Below are positions 52,810 through 60,184 of a stretch of DNA of 60,184 nucleotides, in pieces (position 1 is the first letter of the stretch; the number at the start of each line of letters is the position of its first letter). Both the position numbers and the translations under genes were made by a program. The notes under the pieces were generated by a model that saw only the letters and a program-made list of their open reading frames with translations, was not told where the DNA came from and did no database searches. This stretch comes from Brachyspira sp. (GTDB taxonomy: Bacteria > Spirochaetota > Brachyspiria > Brachyspirales > Brachyspiraceae), in contig NZ_JARHYI010000117.1 of assembly GCF_029258575.1 (NCBI RefSeq), positions 1 through 60,184 of the forward strand, in the 5' to 3' direction.

Positions 52810-54486
52810 CTATTTTTTCTTAATATACTTCTTTATAAATCTACTTATAATCATAATAAAACCCATTATAGCCGATACTCCAAAACCTACCATTCCTATA
52901 ACAGATGTTCCATGAAATAGGGGAGGAATATTACTTGTTATTATCAAAGCACTAGCCATAATCAATGAAGCTAGAACTATAGAATAGCTTAATCTATCAG
53001 CTAAAGCATCCAAAGTATTGGATAATGATTCCAATTTTCTATGTTCAAGCTGAATTTTCATGCCTCCTTTTTTTATAACAGTAAGTAAATCTCCTATATC
53101 TGTTGGAAGTTCTTTTAATATGCCAGTATAATCATAAAATAATTTTTTGAACTGTTTAAATAAATTATTAGGCTTCATCTGTTCTCTTACATATTTGAAA
53201 GCAAAAGGTTTAATATGTTCTATCAGCTTTACATCTTTATCCAAATTTCTAGCAACACCCTCAAGTACTATCAAAGATTTGATTAAAAGCATAATATTGC
53301 TAGGTAAAGTTAATCTAAATTCTCTTATTATATAAATAAGCTCATTGAATACATCTTCTATATTAATATTATCTAAAGGCATATCAACATATTTGCTTAC
53401 TAGAACAAATATTGCCATATTAAATTCATCCATATTTTTTATTTCAGCATGATAACATAAATCAAGTATTGCCTTTGATAATTCTAAATAATCACCAGAA
53501 CTGATACTCATGATTATAGAAGAAAATGCTTCTTTAGAATTTGGAGGAATAAACCCTATCATACCGAAATCTAAAAAACATAAAACATTATTTTCTAAAG
53601 CCATCAAATTTCCTGGATGAGGATCAGCATGAAAAAATCCAAGCATAAATATTTGTTCTAATACAGAATCAATACCTATAGATACAAGTTTTTTTCTATC
53701 ATATTTTTCATCATCAGGCGATATATCAGATATTTTTATGCCTTCTATATATTCCATAGTCAATATACTTTTTGTACTGTATTCTTCATATATTTTTGCT
53801 ATTTTTATATTTTTATTATTTTTAAAATATCTTGCAAATTTGAGAGTGTTATTCTTTTCAAAATTGAAATCCAATTCCTGCAAAAGCTGTGCTTTAAAAG
53901 CTGTTATTAATTTCTGAGGCTGCATTAAAACAAATTCCTCATTATACTTTTCTATGATATTTGAAAGCCATGTAATAACCTCTATATCCATAAGTATATT
54001 TTCTTCTATGTTAGGTCTTTTTACTTTAACAGCAACTTTTTCTCCATTTTTTAATACACCAGTATGAACCTGAGAAATAGAAGCACTAGCTTTTGGTTTT
54101 ACATCAAATGTTTCAAAAATTTCATCTATTTTTTTACCTAGATCTGTTTCTATAATATTGATAGCCTCTTTTTCATCAAAAGGCTTTACATGATTTTGAA
54201 GTTTACTAAGTTCATCTATTATATCTCTAGGTAATATATCATTTCTATTAGATAATATTTGTCCTAGTTTGATAAAAGTAGTACCTAAATCTTCGCAGGC
54301 CATTCTAATTCTTTCGCCTCTGCTGTATTTACGCAAATCAATACCATTATGTTTTATATTAATTTTGTCTATTGGATTTTTTATTATTTTCAATATTGGT
54401 GTTATAGATATAATATCTCTGAAACCATAGGATATTATTATAGAAATTATTTCTCTAGCCCTGTTTATAAATTTCATGTTATTCAT
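52810..54486 (-). CDS. ABC1/UbiB family protein kinase-like protein
   Basis: The 558-residue protein belongs to the ABC1/AarF/UbiB atypical kinase family. It carries TTFIKLGQILSNRNDILP with the KxGQ motif, ASASISQVH in the Ala-rich loop, VAVKVKRPNI with the conserved Lys, FHADPHPGNL (catalytic Asp) and LDFGMIG (DFG). Two transmembrane helices at the C-terminus (about 501-519 and 525-549) anchor it. UbiB proteins support quinone or isoprenoid-lipid synthesis by ATPase activity. It is just upstream of nothing else on this strand, converging on the tRNA; the phasin-like gene lies upstream. Confidence 0.87.
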   Translation of the reverse strand: MNNMKFINRAREIISIIISYGFRDIISITPILKIIKNPIDKINIKHNGIDLRKYSRGERIRMACEDLGTTFIKLGQILSNRNDILPRDIIDELSKLQNHVKPFDEKEAINIIETDLGKKIDEIFETFDVKPKASASISQVHTGVLKNGEKVAVKVKRPNIEENILMDIEVITWLSNIIEKYNEEFVLMQPQKLITAFKAQLLQELDFNFEKNNTLKFARYFKNNKNIKIAKIYEEYSTKSILTMEYIEGIKISDISPDDEKYDRKKLVSIGIDSVLEQIFMLGFFHADPHPGNLMALENNVLCFLDFGMIGFIPPNSKEAFSSIIMSISSGDYLELSKAILDLCYHAEIKNMDEFNMAIFVLVSKYVDMPLDNINIEDVFNELIYIIREFRLTLPSNIMLLIKSLIVLEGVARNLDKDVKLIEHIKPFAFKYVREQMKPNNLFKQFKKLFYDYTGILKELPTDIGDLLTVIKKGGMKIQLEHRKLESLSNTLDALADRLSYSIVLASLIMASALIITSNIPPLFHGTSVIGMVGFGVSAIMGFIMIISRFIKKYIKKK

Positions 54487-54568
54487 TTTCCATTCCCTAT
54501 AAAAAAATGCATTATTAAAAGTATATAAATAATTTTAACAATGCATTTATAATCAATTCTGATAATAA

Positions 54569-54880
54569 TTATTGCTTATTCTTTTGCAAAGATTCTTTTA
54601 ATTCTTCTAATTCTTTTCTCATAGAGTCGTATTCTTCTTTTCTTACATAGCCAATTTTATCAATAGCTTTTTTTACTCTCTCATCTATGAATTGAGTTAC
54701 TTCATCTTTAGTTTCAGAAGCTTTGCTTACCATATCCTTTACAAATTTTTCTCCCTCTTCAGCACTTACATTTTTATCTTTAATAAATTCGCGTGCAGCT
54801 TCTTCTAATTTCTCTTTACCTTTAAGCATCATTCCAATGCCTGAATAAAATCCTGATTTAATATCGTCTGATAATGACAT
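54569..54880 (-). CDS. Phasin-like coiled-coil protein
   Basis: The 103-residue amphipathic helical protein contains FYSGIGMMLKGKEKLEEAAR, a patch of Lys/Glu heptads and a C-terminal RKEEYDSMRKELEELKESL coiled coil, as in small phasin-family proteins. It lies 82 bases upstream of the ABC1 kinase gene on the same strand. Such pairs (phasin-like next to AarF/UbiB) occur in other anaerobes, which suggests a functional link. AAGGGGG precedes the ATG. Confidence 0.7.
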   Translation of the reverse strand: MSLSDDIKSGFYSGIGMMLKGKEKLEEAAREFIKDKNVSAEEGEKFVKDMVSKASETKDEVTQFIDERVKKAIDKIGYVRKEEYDSMRKELEELKESLQKNKQ

Positions 54881-55007
54881 GATGTCCCCCTTGTATCTAT
54901 TACTTAATTTTTATCATTACAAAATAAAAAGTCAATATAAAATAATTAACTTTTCTATTTATAAAACCTATTATATGCTATTTTATAAAAGATAAATTAT
55001 TTTTTAG

Positions 55008-55229
55008 TTATATAATATTTTTATCTACAGCATCAAAATAGCAGGCCATAAAATCGCCTTCTCCATTTTCAAAATCATTAACCATAGCAGCAACTTTTTT
55101 ATTAAGTTCTTTTATCATAATATATGCTATTTCCTGAGCCTTACTCTCTGTTATATCAGTATTATTTTTTTGAATATTTTTTATAACTTTATTTACATTT
55201 ACTCTTTTATATACTCCGTCGCTATCCAC
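55008..55229 (-). CDS. Small helical protein of unknown function
   Basis: The 73-residue protein starts at GTG, with AAAGGAG seven bases upstream. It looks helical and acidic (for example NNTDITESKAQEIAYIM), with no membrane segment. It follows the TM2 protein gene after 15 bases, and both are probably co-transcribed. I recognise no family. Confidence 0.5.
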   Translation of the reverse strand: MDSDGVYKRVNVNKVIKNIQKNNTDITESKAQEIAYIMIKELNKKVAAMVNDFENGEGDFMACYFDAVDKNII

Positions 55230-55244
55230 TTCTAAACTCCTTTA

Positions 55245-55979
55245 TTAAATATGACCTTCTTTTTTCAAATTTGATTTAAGTACATCGATATCGCTTACAA
55301 TATCTATAATATCTTCCTTTTGTATATTTTCTAATATATTATTTAAATATTTTGTAACTGATTCTATAGATTCTTCTATGTTAGATTTTATATTATTGGA
55401 ATTTTCAGTATTTGAAGATGATAAATCTATATATGAATTAATGAGTTTCAATGTTGTAGGTATATTATATTCAAGCATTTTTTTCAAATATTTTACTGAC
55501 TGTTCTTTTTTATCATCATCATCATTTATAATTTTGTCTATAATGTATTTAAATATATTATTTAAATTCTTAACTTTAGATGAAAAATTATAGTCATATA
55601 TTTGGCTAACTGAATTATTAATTGATTCGTAATATTCCAATGCTTTTTCAATTACTGGGTTTTCATTTTTGTCTGAATCTTTTTTATTAACATAACTATA
55701 TTCTATATCTATAGCATCATTAAATTTATCATTATTGTATCCATTTTTATTTAAATTTTCTCTATATTCTTTATTATATATGGAATCAAAATCTTTTTCA
55801 CTCATAAATATAAATCTGAGTAAATCTATAATGCATAATAAATATGGTATGCCTGTCCAGAAAAATAAAATATATAATATTCCTCTTTTATTCTGTCCTA
55901 GATAAAATTTTTGTATTCCGATTCCTCCAAATATCAAAGAAAGTGCAGAACATATTATAGCTTTAATTCTTTTTCTCAT
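55245..55979 (-). CDS. TM2-domain protein with long helical tail
   Basis: The 244-residue protein opens with a TM2 domain: basic N-terminus, GGIGIQKFYLGQNKRGILYI with the conserved G-x-FYLG pattern, and two transmembrane helices to about residue 60. The remaining 180 residues are a highly charged, Asn- and Asp-rich helical tail without recognisable domain. TM2 proteins are small membrane proteins of unsettled role. It is the first gene of a pair with the 73-residue gene. Confidence 0.75.
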   Translation of the reverse strand: MRKRIKAIICSALSLIFGGIGIQKFYLGQNKRGILYILFFWTGIPYLLCIIDLLRFIFMSEKDFDSIYNKEYRENLNKNGYNNDKFNDAIDIEYSYVNKKDSDKNENPVIEKALEYYESINNSVSQIYDYNFSSKVKNLNNIFKYIIDKIINDDDDKKEQSVKYLKKMLEYNIPTTLKLINSYIDLSSSNTENSNNIKSNIEESIESVTKYLNNILENIQKEDIIDIVSDIDVLKSNLKKEGHI

Positions 55980-56090
55980 TTATAATAAACCTAAAATATT
56001 TATTGTTATATAATATCAAAGTATTAATTTTTAACAAGTAATTTTTTATATGTACTTTATATTAAATTTTTTATTGAAGCGGATAGAATT

Positions 56091-56831
56091 ATGAAAAAGA
56101 AATTAGAATTACAGACTACAACTCTTTGGGATTATCCATCTCAGCAGTATTTAAAAAGTGAAGAAGAAAAACATAAACATTATATAGGTGCTACACCTTC
56201 ATATATAATATGGAATTTAATTAATAAATATACAAAGGAAAAAGATTTAATTGTTGATCCTATGGCTGGAAGTGGAACTACTGTTGATGTGGCTAGAGAA
56301 CTTGGAAGAAGGGCATTAGGTTATGATATAAACCCTAAAGCATTACAAAGAAAGGATATTTTTAAAGCTGATGCTAGAAAAATACCTATAGAAGATGAAA
56401 AAGTAGACTTTGTATTTATAGATCCTCCTTATAGTACGCATGTAAATTATTCTGATGAGAAAAACTGCATTGGAAAACTTACTGCAAAAGAAAATGAATA
56501 TTATGAAGCTATGGAAAAGGTTATTAGTGAAATATTTAGAATAATGAAAAAAGATAGATATATGTCTTTATATGTTTCTGATTCTTATGAGAAGGGATTT
56601 CCTTTTATGCCTATAGGATTCAAACTATTTGAGATAATGTCTAAATATTTCATGCCAATAGATATAATATCTGTTGTTCGTCATAATAAAAATCTCAATA
56701 AAGGTAATTATCATATAGCAGCAGTGGAAAATAATTTTTATTTGAGAGGATTTAATTATCTTTTTATAATGTATAAAAAAAGCAATAAAACAATAGATAG
56801 AAATGGAAAGCTACATCTTCGAAATTTATAA
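56091..56831 (+). CDS. Orphan DNA adenine/cytosine-N4 methyltransferase
   Basis: The 246-residue protein has motif I as VDPMAGSGTTVDVA (SAM binding) and motif IV as FIDPPYSTHVNY (DPPY catalytic), with SAM motif first and catalytic motif second. DPPY indicates amino-methylation of adenine N6 or cytosine N4. It is short, with little room for a target-recognition domain, and no restriction gene lies beside it. It may be a regulatory or housekeeping enzyme. A DNA- or tRNA-modification role cannot be told apart with certainty. Confidence 0.78.
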   Translation: MKKKLELQTTTLWDYPSQQYLKSEEEKHKHYIGATPSYIIWNLINKYTKEKDLIVDPMAGSGTTVDVARELGRRALGYDINPKALQRKDIFKADARKIPIEDEKVDFVFIDPPYSTHVNYSDEKNCIGKLTAKENEYYEAMEKVISEIFRIMKKDRYMSLYVSDSYEKGFPFMPIGFKLFEIMSKYFMPIDIISVVRHNKNLNKGNYHIAAVENNFYLRGFNYLFIMYKKSNKTIDRNGKLHLRNL

Positions 56832-56858
56832 TTATTTTAATATTTAAAAAATAAAAAA

Positions 56859-56887
56859 GCAGAGAGTATATTTAATCTCTGCCTTTT
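56859..56887. terminator. Bidirectional terminator
   Basis: The arms gcagaga (56859-56865) and tctctgc (56876-56882) pair perfectly around a 10-base loop. A-run on the left and T-run on the right make it work for the methyltransferase gene and for the large gene on the minus strand. Confidence 0.82.
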
Positions 56888-56900
56888 TATTAAAATTTAT

Positions 56901-59900
56901 TTATTTCAAATAATTCATATCTTTAGGAATATAATCATCTATTACCGTAGCTTGTTTTAGATTTCTTCTTCCCTGCATAGACATTATATTATAAGAAGCG
57001 GCACCAACATTTTGATTATCTATAAGTATAGTTCTTTTCTCCATTCTTTCTAAATCTATATTTGAAGTTCTTACCTGATCGAAATATTCACTAGCCAATA
57101 CAAAATGTTTAAATGCTTCTTGTTCATTAATAATATTATTTGTAACAGTGGAATTATGAGCATAAGCCACACCTATATTGTTATAAAGACTAGCTAAATA
57201 ACTTACAAGTATAAAGTCGCTTTCCATACGCATTTCCAATCTTCCCAATCTGTCTCTTTTTGCCAATATTTGACTTAAAGCATTTCTATAAAAACCATTG
57301 GCTAAATTAGCTTTATCCAAATGTAAAAGTGAATTACCCAATGCATAGGACACTACACTATTACTAGGATTTTTTTGGAATAAAGCATTAAATCCTTCAA
57401 AAGCTCTGTCGTATTCACTATCTAAATAATATATCCAAGATAAATTATATAGAAGTTTATCGCTTCTTAAATTAGGAGCTAAATTATCATAAGCCATTTG
57501 ATAATGCTCTTTTGCTTTAGGATAATCTTTTTCTTTATAGAAGTATACATTACCTAAATTATAATTAGCATCTGGATAAGCTGCATTTATAGCCAAAGCT
57601 TCATTAAAGTTTTTAACAGCATTTCCATATTCTCCTAAATTATAATATATCTGACCTAGCATATTATATACATATTCTTTTCCTCTATAGAAAGGATCTG
57701 ATTCATATATAGGCAATGCTGTTGAAGTTAATATTTCTCTAGCTCTGTCATAATGTTTTAATCTAGTTTCATAATCTGCATATCCTATTACCGATTCCAA
57801 ATTTTTAGGATATGCCGCTAAAAGACTTTCAAATAATTTTCTTGAGCCGTAAAAATCATCTTTATCAAGAAGATATTTTGCCAATTTAGGATATACTTCA
57901 TCATCAATATAACCTGATTGTAATAGATTAATATGATTTTGAATAGCTTTCACTTGCTTATAATCATCTTGATAGATTTTTATAAGCATTACTCTTTTTC
58001 TAGGAACAACTCCGTCACCAAAGAAATTAACCATATCTCTGTAATTATTATAGGCTATATCATAATAATCAGGCTCTAACATATTTTTTGCTCTGCTTAT
58101 CATAAGAAGTCCGCGTTCATCATATATGGTTTCTTTTTCTTTTTTCTTCTCAGTATAAACAAGCATATCATTGTAAAGCTCTTCACCTAAAATATAATCT
58201 TCCTGAGAGAATTCTTTTTCTCCTTTTTTTCTATAATAGAATCCGTAAGTTATTCTAGTTTCAAAATCTCTAGGTTTTATATTCAAAGCACTTTGTATTT
58301 TATTATTTGCTTCATTAAATGTTTCTCTAGCAATATAGGCTCTAGCATATTTATTATACCATTTTATTTGTTTAGGCTGATATCTTTCACCTTCAGCAAA
58401 ATTTCTCTCGGCATCATCATAAGTACCTTTTGATATACTCACTAAACCTTGACTATAATATTTATTTGCCATCATAGGTTTATAAATGAATTGGAAAGAG
58501 AATAATACTATTGCTATAAATAATATTAAGAATACAGCAGCAACTCTGATTATTTTAGCATAATCTTTTAATGAATTAGGTATAGGTATTAATTCTAATA
58601 TATTTTTTCTGCCTTCTTCTTGAAGACTCAAACCTAATTTTTTATTCAATAATTCTGTAATGTTTTCACTAGACTCTCCACGTTCTAAAGCATTAAGTAA
58701 ATATTCCATAGAATCTCTGTCTAGTTTTTCATTAAGTATAGCATCCAAAACATGGTATTGTGTAATAGGAGATAGATATCTTATAGAATTAATAACCTTA
58801 TCATGATCTATATTACTACCCAAATCTTCATATTTGGAATTAGGCAAAGAATCAGCAGTTTCAGGAGCAGGAAGAACAGTACCTCCTTCAACTATATTGT
58901 TTGAAGGTATATTACTGTCTTCATTATCTATATCTATATCATTTAAATCTAGCTCATGATCTTCTTCTGATTTATCTTCATCTGCAATATCATCTAAATC
59001 TTCATTACCGTTTTGAGTTTTTTCTTCTTCATCTTTAGTTTCTTCTTGCTCATCTAATATACTATCTAAAGACAAGTCATCATCTTCCTCATCTTTAACT
59101 TCTTCTTGAGTTTTTTCTTCTTCATCTTTAGTTTCTTCTTGCTCATCTAATATACTATCCAAAGACAAATCATCATCTTCCTCATCTTTAACTTCTTCTT
59201 GAGTTTTTTCTTCTTCATCTTTAGTTTCTTCTTGCTCATCTAATATACTATCTAAAGACAAATCATCATCTTCCTCATCTTTAACTTCTTCCTGAGTTTT
59301 TTCTTCTTCATCTTTAGTTTCTTCTTGCTCATCTAATATACTATCTAAAGACAAATCATCATCTTCCTCATCTTTAACGTCTTCTTGAGGTTTTTCTTCT
59401 TTGTCTTTTACTTCTTCTAATAGATCATCATTATTCAATATATTATCTAAATCACCTAAACTAGAATCTTCATCTTCTAATATATCATCTAAATTATCAG
59501 CTATTCCTTCAATATCTAAATCATCAGAAGCATTTTCATCAATATCCATATCAGGAAGATCAGGTAAATCATCATTATTTTCTTTATGTATATTTTCATC
59601 TATATTAGGTAAACTATCAGGTAAAGGTAAATCACCAAATGTAGGTAATTTCTCTGAATGAATATCATCATACTTTTCATTATCTTTGATATCTTTTTCT
59701 ATTTTTTCTTCTAATTCTTTATCTTCAGGTAAATCTAAGCTATCTATATCAGCGGATACTTTATCATTGTCTGAACTATCATCTAAACCTAAATCTTCAG
59801 GCAATCCTAAATCATCATCATCTGAATCTAAATCTTCAGGTAAATCTAAATTATCTATATCAGCGGATACTTTATCATTGTCTGAACTATCATCTAAACC

Positions 59901-60184
59901 TAAATCTTCAGGCAATCCTAAATCATCATCATCATCTGAATCTTCAGGTAAATCTAAATTATCTATATCAGCAGATACTTTGTCATCGCCTAAATCTTCG
60001 GGCAAGTCTAAACCATCGTCAGATTCTTTATTATCATCTAAATCCAAATCTTCAGGTAAATCTAAATTATCTATATCAGCAGATACTTTGTCATCGCCTA
60101 AATCTTCAGGCAAGTCTAAACCATCATCAGATTCTTTATTATCATCTAAGCCCAAATCTTCAGGTAAATCTAAATTATCTATAT
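56901..60184 (-). CDS. Giant acidic-repeat and TPR membrane protein (5' end outside window)
   Basis: The frame is open to the right window edge, so at least 1,093 residues are coded and the start is missing. The N-terminal half is extremely acidic and repetitive, made of units around NLDLPED and of four exact-period 31-residue units containing DDDLSLDSILDEQ. A single transmembrane helix (AAVFLILFIAIVLFSFQFI) follows, then a C-terminal set of TPR repeats (for example AVKNFNEALAINAAYPDANY). The acidic part should be cytoplasmic and the TPR part periplasmic if the N-terminus is inside. The role is unknown, perhaps as a scaffold. Confidence 0.8.
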   Translation of the reverse strand, partial: IDNLDLPEDLGLDDNKESDDGLDLPEDLGDDKVSADIDNLDLPEDLDLDDNKESDDGLDLPEDLGDDKVSADIDNLDLPEDSDDDDDLGLPEDLGLDDSSDNDKVSADIDNLDLPEDLDSDDDDLGLPEDLGLDDSSDNDKVSADIDSLDLPEDKELEEKIEKDIKDNEKYDDIHSEKLPTFGDLPLPDSLPNIDENIHKENNDDLPDLPDMDIDENASDDLDIEGIADNLDDILEDEDSSLGDLDNILNNDDLLEEVKDKEEKPQEDVKDEEDDDLSLDSILDEQEETKDEEEKTQEEVKDEEDDDLSLDSILDEQEETKDEEEKTQEEVKDEEDDDLSLDSILDEQEETKDEEEKTQEEVKDEEDDDLSLDSILDEQEETKDEEEKTQNGNEDLDDIADEDKSEEDHELDLNDIDIDNEDSNIPSNNIVEGGTVLPAPETADSLPNSKYEDLGSNIDHDKVINSIRYLSPITQYHVLDAILNEKLDRDSMEYLLNALERGESSENITELLNKKLGLSLQEEGRKNILELIPIPNSLKDYAKIIRVAAVFLILFIAIVLFSFQFIYKPMMANKYYSQGLVSISKGTYDDAERNFAEGERYQPKQIKWYNKYARAYIARETFNEANNKIQSALNIKPRDFETRITYGFYYRKKGEKEFSQEDYILGEELYNDMLVYTEKKKEKETIYDERGLLMISRAKNMLEPDYYDIAYNNYRDMVNFFGDGVVPRKRVMLIKIYQDDYKQVKAIQNHINLLQSGYIDDEVYPKLAKYLLDKDDFYGSRKLFESLLAAYPKNLESVIGYADYETRLKHYDRAREILTSTALPIYESDPFYRGKEYVYNMLGQIYYNLGEYGNAVKNFNEALAINAAYPDANYNLGNVYFYKEKDYPKAKEHYQMAYDNLAPNLRSDKLLYNLSWIYYLDSEYDRAFEGFNALFQKNPSNSVVSYALGNSLLHLDKANLANGFYRNALSQILAKRDRLGRLEMRMESDFILVSYLASLYNNIGVAYAHNSTVTNNIINEQEAFKHFVLASEYFDQVRTSNIDLERMEKRTILIDNQNVGAASYNIMSMQGRRNLKQATVIDDYIPKDMNYLK
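59020..59395 (-). repeat. Four tandem 93-base coding repeats
   Basis: A 93-base unit is repeated with exact spacing (marker gacaa at 59071, 59164, 59257 and 59350) and few base changes. It encodes 31 residues per copy rich in Asp and Glu. Copy number is likely to vary between strains without breaking the frame. Confidence 0.85.
59690..60184 (-). repeat. Tandem repeats of 108-111 bases at the window edge
   Basis: A second repeat family in the same gene has marker segments (gcggatact or gcagatact) at about 59751, 59863, 59971 and 60079, spaced 108-112 bases. It encodes variants of DDKVSADIDNLDLPED. It continues past the window edge, so the total copy number is unknown. Confidence 0.8.

Noticed and set aside
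59020-60184. Regular repeats that could suggest a CRISPR array
   Set aside because: The repeats are long, contiguous without spacers, in one open frame and code for acidic residues, so they are protein repeats.

Overview
The window is about 60 kb of very AT-rich spirochaete DNA and almost certainly comes from the genus Brachyspira. Three things point there. A FlaA periplasmic-flagellar sheath protein closely matches what I recall of the intestinal-spirochaete FlaA1 type. The coding bias is strongly A/T. Many secreted proteins and lipoproteins have short spirochaetal signal peptides and no known family. I cannot decide the species. Nothing indicates a prophage, insertion sequence, CRISPR array or rRNA operon. 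This is mostly chromosomal core sequence with several decayed genes between intact ones.

Left part (1-12.3 kb): a small secreted protein; two overlapping PH-like membrane paralogues; a DUF3810 metallopeptidase-like protein overlapping a small zinc-ribbon gene; a helical protein; a soluble three-GAF histidine kinase; a GH13 glycosidase; a degenerate receiver protein with a PilZ-like tail; thiD; and glyS. Two of these genes (DUF3810 and GH13) appear to have promoters placed so that their mRNAs would be leaderless.

Middle-left (12.5-24.3 kb): a response-regulator receiver fused to LpxC, followed by a short sigma-70 factor, a PD-(D/E)XK-like nuclease, hemW, a TrpR-like repressor, an ankyrin protein, dnaN, a patch of decayed genes, a DUF1877 protein, ftsA, a lipoprotein pair and a P-loop ATPase. 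Middle (24.3-35 kb): a hypothetical gene and two glycosyltransferases next to the ruin of a UDP-galactopyranose mutase gene, a serine-dehydrogenase-type protease, flaA, an isochorismatase-like hydrolase, tpiA, a DUF3298 protein, nth, an EamA transporter with a tiny lipoprotein gene in front of it, a rhodanese lipoprotein and a STAS-like pair.

Right part (35-60 kb): lolA-like, a RodZ-like protein, rimO and a ClpX paralogue with an unusual N-terminus run on one strand. An ECF sigma factor with a membrane partner and clpC follow. Then come a LysM/lipoprotein pair, a glutamate-synthase-type small subunit, rpmB, an IspH enzyme fused to a nine-helix UbiA-like membrane domain, a DUF4912 protein, tRNA-Asn, an ABC1/UbiB kinase with a phasin-like partner, a TM2 protein, an orphan DNA methyltransferase, and a giant acidic-repeat/TPR membrane protein that runs off the right edge.

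The genes group loosely around the cell envelope: LpxC, LolA, heptosyltransferase, FtsA, RodZ-like, LysM and lipoproteins. Protein quality control (ClpC, the ClpX paralogue, the serine protease) and signal transduction form two further groups. The two most notable observations are the receiver-LpxC fusion, which suggests that the committed step of lipid A synthesis is phospho-controlled, and the IspH-UbiA-like fusion, which suggests that isoprenoid precursor production is coupled to a membrane prenyltransferase-like module. Both keep their main soluble catalytic residues in the sequence.
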